From positions 1 through 5,721 of the forward strand of contig DAOVJH010000110.1 in NCBI GenBank assembly GCA_030673345.1: 5,721 bases of DNA, read 5' to 3'. This document shows positions 1-5,721 of the stretch, in pieces. The notes beneath the pieces are model-generated. The model was given only the letters and a program-made list of their open reading frames with translations. It was not told where the DNA came from and did not search any database. Origin of the DNA: Pseudomonadota bacterium. GTDB taxonomy: Bacteria; Pseudomonadota; Gammaproteobacteria; SZUA-229. Numbering within the stretch: the stretch's first letter is position 1; the number at the start of each line of letters is the position of its first letter. The position numbers were made by a program, and so were the translations under genes.

Positions 1-3000
1 CACAGCAACGACATCAGCAGGGATATCATCTTCCCCGCCTTCCTGACGTGCCTTCACATATTTTTCTGCGGCACCGCTTATCTCAGCGATAGCTTCTACT
101 TCTGCAGTACGTGCACTGCCGTACAGGGTATGGAAAGCGCGGATCAGTGTCTTATCTGCTTTTAGCGGCCGGGCTTTTGATTCACTTTCATCGAGCAACT
201 GTCTGACGTTTGCTACGTGGCTCTGGCTCTCATCAAAATAAATCTTTAGCAGCATCGGATCAAGCTCGAGACTCTCATCAGAGTCAGAGACACGATCATC
301 CATGCCTTCTATCTCTATCTCGAATTCATCGGTCAACACCTCATCAGAAAGATCGATTACTTCTTCGTCCAGAGAATCATCAGCCGACAGATCTATTATC
401 TCTTCAATCTCAGATTCTTCTGCCTGTAATTCTGAACCTTCAAAAACGTCAACTTCGACGTCTGTCAGTTCGATACCGGATATTTCAACTTCTATATCAT
501 CCGTATCGAGTACGATCACTTCATCAAGGGCGTCGGACAGATCAACAACCGGTGATTCCTCTACTTCGATATCAGAGGATTCAGCGACACTTTCTTCAGC
601 AGCATCTTCGACATCCAGACCAACTACTTCTAAATCTTCACTATCTTCGACAAGTTCATCTACAGCGACTAACTCGATTTCATCACTACCAGGCTCATCG
701 ATATCGACGACTTCGATCGTTTCAGATTCATCAACTGTTTGATCGACACCCGCTTCATCAGTATCCAGTTCTTCAGCAACTGGTTTTTCAAAAACTGGCT
801 CAGCTGCTTCTAAGGCAACTTCCTGCCCTTCCGTCAACGCATCAGCTGACATCATCAACTGTGCGATATTATCTATCGGTTCCCGATTGCCTTTCAGTTG
901 TTCGATCAACTGTGGCAGCACAGCGAGTGATTCATCAAGCGCATGAAGCAATGAGTCACTGACCGTTATCTTGTCATCGATTATGCGGTTCAGCATGTTT
1001 TCAAATTTCCATGCAAACTCGCCGATAAGGTTTGCGCCGAGTAGACGGCCACTGCCTTTTAACGTATGAAAACTACGCCTGATTACCGCCAGGGCTTCTT
1101 CATCATCATTATTTGCTTTCCACTGTGGCAGGTAAGTATGCAGCTCGCCTAAAACCTCAACAGCCTCTTCGATGAAGATCTCAACGATCTCTTCATCAGC
1201 ATCTTCACCCAGGATTGAATACTCACTGATATCCTGTATCGGTTCTACAGGCCTGGCTACCTGTATATTTTCTATGACTTTTTCTTTCAGCTCTATCTCA
1301 GGCTCTTCTATTTCGGCCTTATCAATCGGCTCATCGGATACAACAGATTCTTCTATACTGGTTTCCGAATCCCCATAAGACTGAGTGACTGCTACTAGTA
1401 TAGCTGCCGCTTCATCACCCGCATTCAGGCCCTGTTCTACACCAGGACGGCCTTCGGATAACGCTTCGAAAAAATACTCGATCGAAGTAACAACATCAGC
1501 AACCGTGTCCTGCTCTTTCTCATCAGGTTTATGATTGTTATTTAATAGTGCAACATGGATGTATTTCTGCAGCTTTCCAATCAATGCTTCTACACGCCCT
1601 AACGACAGCATCATAGAAACACCGCGGACTTCTTCCAGGTTATTCAGGATGATATCTAACTGTTCTTTATCTCCGATGCCAGACACATAGGACAGGATAG
1701 CTTCTTTCGCTTCACTGAAATTCTTCAGCCCTTCGGAAACGACAGTAAATACCACCTGGCGATATTCTGCAGCCGGTACAGCCTGGTCTTCATGTTCACG
1801 GTTCATATCGATGAAACCAGAACGCTCAGCGATATAATTCTTGAGTTCAGACTCGGCGTTTAATAATTCATAGGCAACGGATGAAACCACTTCTTCACTG
1901 ATCTCAACATCGCCACTGGCGATGCCTTGCATCACGTCGCGCTGATCCATGATGGATTGACGAACACTGCCCATACCTAACATGCCGTAGGTATCAGCAA
2001 TCTTACCCAGTTGTTCAGCGACCGTTTTAAGCTGATCAAGGTTCTGATCACTGCTCTGCATATACAGTTCCAGAACGTCTTTAACCTGCGTCAGATCTTC
2101 AGTAATACCTTTTGATACAGTATCAAACAGATCAGCATTCAGACCACCGATCATCGCACCAGATTCATCAGATTCCTGAGGTATAAGGTCAGCCAGCTTA
2201 TAGGCTTCTTTTACTGCTTCGATCGCTTTACTATCTACTGTACTAAGACCAACGTAATACAGGATGTTTTTAAGCAGCTCCTTCGAGTACCCGCTTTCAA
2301 AATCTTCTTCACCTTCATCTAAAATCAGCTTCAACTGTCGATCGACAGCACCCAGCAGCATCTTGATACTCAGGTTCGGATCGATACCCTCTTTCATCAG
2401 GCCTTCGACGAGTGCACCAGCCACTATCCAGATACGGCGTACTTCCGCGTTGCTCGAAACTTTTTCAAGTGAGCTCAGGACTGCCTTGATGCGTTGCAGC
2501 CCAACACGTTCTTTTTTATTTCGTATGTAGTCGAGCAGACCCAGTTGATAATGCGTGCGTAACCTTTTCACTTCATCCCGAAGTTTTCCAGCTTCTATAG
2601 CATCTGCATCATAACCATCAGCTGATAGCTCGACATTTTCAAGATCCGGGGAAAATAGAACACTTTCTGACAGTAAACCTTCTTTGCGTGCAGTCCGCAG
2701 ATCATTGAATAGCGGCATCAGTAATATGGGCGTATCTTTCTTGCCCGACTGTATACCCTCGAGATAATCAGGCAGATGCAACATGGCACGCATCAATACA
2801 TCATAAGTATCTTCTGCACGCTCTACATCACCTGCCAATAATGCTGCTGTTGTTTTCTGCATCTCTTCAGCGAGCATCGCAGCACCGTAGATTTCAACCA
2901 TCTGCAAGGTGCCATAGATGAGCTGCAGATGTTCTATGCAGTTTTCCAGGTTCTCATCGGTTTTATTTTCGATATAATCATTGAGGTTCGACTGTGCATC

Positions 3001-3072
3001 AGACAGAACATCATCCAGCTGCGCCTTAACCCAGCTAAGCGAATTATATTCAACCGTATTATCAACACTCAT
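1..3072 (-). CDS. chpA: PilL/ChpA-type CheA hybrid histidine kinase of the type IV pilus chemosensory system, N-terminal part (3' end outside window)
   Basis: The frame opens with ATG at 3072 and has no stop through base 1, giving 1024 visible codons. Family members are about 2000-2500 residues, so the remaining Hpt domains and the dimerisation, ATPase, CheW-like and receiver domains should lie beyond base 1. Residues 1 to about 540 are helical and resemble FimL and the ChpA N-terminus (WVKAQLDDVL near 14, GTLQMVEIYGAAMLAEEM at 54-71). Three units there align with Hpt folds but lack the histidine (Gln50, Gly356, Glu480). A canonical Hpt spans about 620-730, with FHTLKGSGR and His669 followed by EFAWKFENMLNR. 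An acidic linker covers 758-937. A second Hpt starts near 938 with FHTLYGSAR and His981; its usual Lys is Tyr984. The protein should be cytoplasmic at the pole-associated array and phosphorylate PilG/PilH-type regulators (family knowledge). It starts 26 bases after pilJ. The symbol pilL is equally usable. Cys45 is the only cysteine visible. Confidence 0.93.
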   Translation of the reverse strand, partial: MSVDNTVEYNSLSWVKAQLDDVLSDAQSNLNDYIENKTDENLENCIEHLQLIYGTLQMVEIYGAAMLAEEMQKTTAALLAGDVERAEDTYDVLMRAMLHLPDYLEGIQSGKKDTPILLMPLFNDLRTARKEGLLSESVLFSPDLENVELSADGYDADAIEAGKLRDEVKRLRTHYQLGLLDYIRNKKERVGLQRIKAVLSSLEKVSSNAEVRRIWIVAGALVEGLMKEGIDPNLSIKMLLGAVDRQLKLILDEGEEDFESGYSKELLKNILYYVGLSTVDSKAIEAVKEAYKLADLIPQESDESGAMIGGLNADLFDTVSKGITEDLTQVKDVLELYMQSSDQNLDQLKTVAEQLGKIADTYGMLGMGSVRQSIMDQRDVMQGIASGDVEISEEVVSSVAYELLNAESELKNYIAERSGFIDMNREHEDQAVPAAEYRQVVFTVVSEGLKNFSEAKEAILSYVSGIGDKEQLDIILNNLEEVRGVSMMLSLGRVEALIGKLQKYIHVALLNNNHKPDEKEQDTVADVVTSIEYFFEALSEGRPGVEQGLNAGDEAAAILVAVTQSYGDSETSIEESVVSDEPIDKAEIEEPEIELKEKVIENIQVARPVEPIQDISEYSILGEDADEEIVEIFIEEAVEVLGELHTYLPQWKANNDDEEALAVIRRSFHTLKGSGRLLGANLIGEFAWKFENMLNRIIDDKITVSDSLLHALDESLAVLPQLIEQLKGNREPIDNIAQLMMSADALTEGQEVALEAAEPVFEKPVAEELDTDEAGVDQTVDESETIEVVDIDEPGSDEIELVAVDELVEDSEDLEVVGLDVEDAAEESVAESSDIEVEESPVVDLSDALDEVIVLDTDDIEVEISGIELTDVEVDVFEGSELQAEESEIEEIIDLSADDSLDEEVIDLSDEVLTDEFEIEIEGMDDRVSDSDESLELDPMLLKIYFDESQSHVANVRQLLDESESKARPLKADKTLIRAFHTLYGSARTAEVEAIAEISGAAEKYVKARQEGGEDDIPADVVAV
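262..801 (-). other. Acidic low-complexity linker between two Hpt domains of PilL/ChpA
   Basis: Residues 758-937 of the kinase contain, by hand count, 75 Asp/Glu and only 2 basic residues (one Lys, one Arg) in 180 positions. Within it a DLSD-type motif recurs: VVDLSD at 842-847, IIDLSA at 892-897 and VIDLSD at 905-910, each followed by more acidic residues. Linkers of this kind between Hpt domains are known in large CheA hybrids and are presumed flexible tethers. The antisense reading of its GAT/GAA-rich codons yields a serine-rich open frame on the plus strand (302-742), which is a by-product and not a gene. Confidence 0.8.
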
Positions 3073-3082
3073 AATCTGAATT

Positions 3083-3086
3083 ACCT
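3083..3086 (-). promoter_or_regulatory. Weak ribosome binding site for pilL/chpA
   Basis: On the minus strand AGGT lies 10 bases upstream of the ATG at 3072, inside the 26-base gap after the pilJ stop. It is a short match to the anti-Shine-Dalgarno sequence at a slightly long spacing. The downstream reading frame has the conserved FimL/ChpA start a few residues later, which supports this ATG. Translation may partly depend on ribosomes finishing pilJ (inference). Confidence 0.4.
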
Positions 3087-3098
3087 GTGCAGATTACC

Positions 3099-5159
3099 TT
3101 ACGCCTGACTCTCTAAAATAACCGTTTCGACATTGTCGTCATCGACCGTCGATGGCAGTTTAAAGCCAGATACGGAACGACCCAGTTCAGCAGAAAGTTC
3201 GTTTAGCGCAGTAAGTGAGCTTGATGTTTCTTCCGTTCCTTCAGAGGTTTGCAGGGTGATCTCCTGAATCACGTTCATCGAATCAGATACTGACATCGCA
3301 ACCTTCGACTGCTGCTTGGTAGAGCCTGAAATACCTTTAATCAAGTTTGACAGCTCGATCGATACCGCTTCAATCTCTTTCAACGCAACACCTGACTCCT
3401 CGGCCATAGCCGCACCACTAACCACACCGGCGGTACTCATCTCCATGGACTTAACCGCTTCGTTGGTATCTGCCTGAATGGTATTAACCAGGCCCTCAAT
3501 CTGTTTGGTCGCATTACCAGCACGTTCCGCCAGTCGCTGCACCTCATCCGCTACCACCGCGAAACCACGACCTGCATCACCCGCAGTCGACGCCTGAATG
3601 GCTGCGTTCAACGCCAGGATGTTCGTCTGGTCCGCAATCTCAGTAATCAGCCCCACGATGTCGCCAATCTCCTGCGATGACTCACCAAGACGTTTAATAC
3701 GTTTCGACGTCTCCTGGATGTTCTCACGAATTTTTTCCATAGAGCCGATGGTATTTCGTACCACCTGCGCGCCTTTCTGCGCGATATCCATCGACTGTTG
3801 CGCAACGTTTGCAGAGTTATCCGCATCGTGCGATACCGTCAACATCGATTCAGCCATATCGGTTACCGCGGCACTCGCAGATGCGATCTCACGTGCCTGC
3901 TGGTTGGACGCCTGTGCCAGCTGGTTCGCTGTCTGCTGTGTCTTCTCTGTAGAGCGTGTTACTTCCGATGCGGTGTTGTTGATCGTTGTTACCAGGGTAC
4001 GCAACGCGTCGATGGTGAAGTTCACCGAGTCTGCTATCGCACCGGTAATCTCTTCGGTCACCGTAGCGTGAACGGTCAGGTCACCATCCGCAAGGTTGGC
4101 CATCTCATCGAGTAACCGCAGAATCGCACGCTGGTTTCGTCTGTTATTCTCTAACGCGTTCTCCTCACGTTTCCTCGCCTCTTTCAGCATCAAGATACCA
4201 CCGATGATGATCAGTAACACTGCTACACCACCAAAACCGACACCGGCTAACTGTACGAGGTCAAGCTCGCCACCTTGGGCAATAATCTTTTCCTGAAAAT
4301 CTTCGAGTGTTATTAATATGCGCTCTGAGTCACCACTGACCTGGCCAGCCGCGTCTTTCACCTCGAACAGCTCCGGTGAAAGTTCCAGGATGCCCGCGAT
4401 ATTGTCGCTCACCGCACTAATCAGCATGGCTACTTCACGTAATTTTGCGACCGCCTCTTTATCTGTAACCTTTTCTATACGTAAACCTTTTGAACCTTTT
4501 AACAGGCCTTCCAGCACTCGGCCAAACAACGCAGCATCTCGACCGAACCTGTCAGCTGCCGCCGCAGCTGCTTCACCACCAGCAAGCACCTGGTTTAAGT
4601 TGTTCTTAATACGCTGAGATAACATCATCTGACGCGTTGCCAGGTAAACCTGACGTGGAGACGATTCTTTCTTGATCAACACACCGACAACTTCATCAGA
4701 ATAAGTCAGCATCTGCGGGATAAAACTTTCGATCACCTGGTACAGCTCTCTCACTTCCGCAATAGATTGACGGCCACTCAGAATAACTTCGATGTTGTTT
4801 CGATAATTTCGCCAGTCAGACTCAACCTGGTCGAGATCCGGCAGTAAATCCAGAGAGATAGCTGCTGTAACAATATCACCTGAACGATAAGTATTAAGGA
4901 TGGTATCAAATTTGACTCTGGAATTAAGCAGACGGTCAAATGCTACTTCGTTACCAGAAGATGCACCTAAGGAAAATGTTGCCATCTGCTGTGACAGGAG
5001 GAGCTGTTCAGCAGATAACTCTACATGGCGCTGCAAAGTTGCTCGTTTATCAGCCACATATACCAAACTACCCAGCATGAGTATGATAAATACTGAAAGC
5101 AATAAACCAATGATGACCAATGGTTTTCCAATTGCGATATTTTTTTGTTCTGCACTCAT
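3099..5159 (-). CDS. pilJ: PilJ, type IV pilus methyl-accepting chemoreceptor
   Basis: This is a complete 686-residue inner-membrane chemoreceptor, close to the 682 residues of P. aeruginosa PilJ. A short cytoplasmic start is followed by membrane segment 1 (about 13-36) and a periplasmic helical sensor (about 37-303) holding two PilJ-type repeats marked by LSQQM at 55-59 and LSQRI at 180-184. Membrane segment 2 spans about 304-326, then a HAMP domain to about 390 (LADGDLTV at 356-363). The coiled-coil MCP signalling domain covers about 395-665, with its hairpin tip around [14 protein letters not shown] (511-524) and [17 protein letters not shown] after it. The tip carries Gln522 and Thr525 where E. 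coli Tsr has Glu385 and Arg388. There is no C-terminal NWETF-like CheR/CheB tether. The role in detecting pilin or surface contact and controlling the PilL kinase is from the family. The ATG at 5159 is supported by a good ribosome binding site. The protein contains no cysteine. Confidence 0.96.
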   Translation of the reverse strand: MSAEQKNIAIGKPLVIIGLLLSVFIILMLGSLVYVADKRATLQRHVELSAEQLLLSQQMATFSLGASSGNEVAFDRLLNSRVKFDTILNTYRSGDIVTAAISLDLLPDLDQVESDWRNYRNNIEVILSGRQSIAEVRELYQVIESFIPQMLTYSDEVVGVLIKKESSPRQVYLATRQMMLSQRIKNNLNQVLAGGEAAAAAADRFGRDAALFGRVLEGLLKGSKGLRIEKVTDKEAVAKLREVAMLISAVSDNIAGILELSPELFEVKDAAGQVSGDSERILITLEDFQEKIIAQGGELDLVQLAGVGFGGVAVLLIIIGGILMLKEARKREENALENNRRNQRAILRLLDEMANLADGDLTVHATVTEEITGAIADSVNFTIDALRTLVTTINNTASEVTRSTEKTQQTANQLAQASNQQAREIASASAAVTDMAESMLTVSHDADNSANVAQQSMDIAQKGAQVVRNTIGSMEKIRENIQETSKRIKRLGESSQEIGDIVGLITEIADQTNILALNAAIQASTAGDAGRGFAVVADEVQRLAERAGNATKQIEGLVNTIQADTNEAVKSMEMSTAGVVSGAAMAEESGVALKEIEAVSIELSNLIKGISGSTKQQSKVAMSVSDSMNVIQEITLQTSEGTEETSSSLTALNELSAELGRSVSGFKLPSTVDDDNVETVILESQA

Positions 5160-5245
5160 AAGGAACTCTCTCCAATCAACTTATCTAACCAGACTGTTGA
5201 TGACGTAATCAGTAATCTCTTCTATTATTTTTATATTTTTTATCA
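5160..5245 (-). other. AT-rich pilI-pilJ intergenic spacer
   Basis: The 86-base gap is very AT-rich just after the pilI stop (a run of A-rich and TATAAA-like sequence at about 5220-5245) and more balanced near pilJ. It carries the pilJ ribosome binding site. I see no hairpin followed by a T-run on the minus strand, so transcription probably reads through. No small ORF with a credible ribosome binding site was found in it. Confidence 0.6.
5166..5173 (-). promoter_or_regulatory. Ribosome binding site for pilJ
   Basis: The minus strand reads GGAGAGAG six bases before the ATG at 5159 (intervening TTCCTT). It is a strong purine-rich Shine-Dalgarno sequence at a suitable distance and fixes the pilJ start, which directly precedes a short polar leader and the first membrane segment. 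Confidence 0.65.
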
Positions 5246-5250
5246 TTATA
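5245..5250 (-). promoter_or_regulatory. Possible -10 element (TATAAT) at the pilI stop
   Basis: The minus strand reads TATAAT exactly, overlapping the last codon and stop of pilI and 86 bases or so before the pilJ start. At spacings of 16-18 bases upstream I find nothing close to TTGACA, and there is no extended -10 TG. It may be chance in an AT-rich junction, or a weak internal promoter for pilJ-pilL. Confidence 0.15.
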
Positions 5251-5721
5251 GTGACGCTTGTGCGAAGCGCTCATCTTGCGCCATCTCGTCAAAATCAAAT
5301 ACCGGCCAGTGCTCTTCATCCTGCTTGAAAGCTTTTTCCACATAAGGTGTTAAACCATCATGCATCGCAGGTATATCACTGGTAACATCGCTATCCCTGA
5401 AATGACGCAGACCATAAACTTCTTCAACGATCAGGCCGGTACTAAAACCTTTATAATCAATAACGATTACCCTGCCTTTCTGTCGCTGTTTGATGTCTTC
5501 ACCAAGTAAGTAAGTTTTCATATCAAGAATTGGCAGCAAACTTCCTCGCACATTGGCAACACCGACTATCCATGATTTCACGCCTGGCACCATCGTATAC
5601 TCAGGCAGATCAAGGATCTCTTTAACTTCTGACATCGGTGCTATCAATCTTGAATCGCCTATCCTGAAACCGACGCCGACCCACTCCTCCTCAACGAGGT
5701 CAAGTGCAGGCAACCCAGATG
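5246..5721 (-). CDS. pilI: PilI, CheW-like adaptor of the type IV pilus chemosensory system (5' end outside window)
   Basis: The product is a small cytoplasmic CheW-family coupling protein linking PilJ to the PilL kinase. Visible sequence shows a CheW fold: WVGVGFRIGD, then APMSEVKEIL, the conserved NVRG turn (bases 5543-5554) leading into SLLPILDM, then RVIVIDYKGFSTGLIVEEVYGLRHF. The C-terminus (WPVFDFDEMAQDERFAQASL) matches the PilI type more than a free CheW. A TTG at 5713-5711 could serve as a start and would give 155 residues, but the frame stays open to the window edge (Ser-Gly precede it). PilI proteins are about 175-180 residues with roughly 20 more residues before this point, so I infer the true start is upstream, beyond base 5721. 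Stops are tandem: TAA, TGA, TAA in frame at 5248-5240. pilJ follows after 86 bases. Confidence 0.9.
   Translation of the reverse strand, partial: SGLPALDLVEEEWVGVGFRIGDSRLIAPMSEVKEILDLPEYTMVPGVKSWIVGVANVRGSLLPILDMKTYLLGEDIKQRQKGRVIVIDYKGFSTGLIVEEVYGLRHFRDSDVTSDIPAMHDGLTPYVEKAFKQDEEHWPVFDFDEMAQDERFAQASL

Noticed and set aside
302..742. Serine/threonine-rich open frame on the plus strand (146 codons)
   Set aside because: It is the antisense of the acidic linker of PilL; Asp/Glu codons (GAT, GAA) read backwards give Ser-rich frames. There is no ribosome binding site or recognisable domain.
210..962. 250-codon plus-strand open frame rich in His, Gln, Leu and Arg
   Set aside because: Low-complexity composition arising opposite the same acidic coding region, overlapping another spurious frame; the minus-strand kinase frame is open throughout and has clear family motifs.
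3075..3098. GGTAAT direct repeat in the pilJ-pilL gap, considered as an operator
   Set aside because: Two six-base copies within 26 bases between co-directional genes are too short to support a regulator site.
3598..4115. Plus-strand open frames with several Cys, opposite the pilJ signalling domain
   Set aside because: They lie antisense to the most conserved part of PilJ and overlap each other in different frames, as expected of shadows.
5255..5269. Short inverted repeat CGCTT-GTGCG-AAGCG near the pilI end, considered as a terminator
   Set aside because: The stem is only 5 bp, lies inside the pilI coding sequence, and on the minus strand is followed by A-rich, not T-rich, sequence; on the plus strand the T-run precedes it.
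5711..5713. TTG as the real start of pilI
   Set aside because: The frame continues to the window edge and PilI proteins normally have about 20 more residues before the CheW fold, so the start is more likely outside the window.

Overview
The window is one stretch of a minus-strand chemosensory operon of the type IV pilus (Pil-Chp, twitching-motility) class. Reading 5'->3' on the minus strand (right to left), it holds a CheW-like adaptor, PilI (5' end cut by the right edge), a complete PilJ-type methyl-accepting chemoreceptor of 686 residues, and the first 1024 codons of a very large PilL/ChpA-type CheA kinase that stays open through base 1 and leaves the window. All three are on the same strand, with gaps of 86 and 26 bases, and were probably transcribed together.

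The gene order pilI-pilJ-pilL(chpA), the PilJ length and paired PilJ sensor repeats, the FimL-like start of the kinase and its FHTLKGSGR phosphotransfer motif all point to a gammaproteobacterium with type IV pili. Base composition is intermediate, unlike high-GC Pseudomonas. I cannot name the genus. The MCP-methyltransferase gene pilK, which lies between pilJ and chpA in Pseudomonas aeruginosa, is absent here.

Layout: 1-3072 pilL/chpA N-terminal two fifths or so (three helical units without a phosphorylatable His, then an intact Hpt at His669, a 180-residue very acidic linker, then a second Hpt at His981); 3073-3098 short spacer with a weak ribosome binding site; 3099-5159 pilJ; 5160-5245 AT-rich spacer with a good ribosome binding site; 5246-5721 pilI, partial. 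The expected logic, from known Pil-Chp systems, is that PilJ senses pilus or surface signals, PilI couples it to PilL, and PilL passes phosphate to PilG/PilH-type response regulators, which are not in the window, to control pilus extension, retraction and cAMP.

I see no RNA gene, mobile element, CRISPR array, integration site or convincing terminator. Nothing here is clearly a previously undescribed system. The most notable points are the mixture of degenerate and intact phosphotransfer domains in PilL, its strongly acidic repeat-bearing linker, and the missing pilK.
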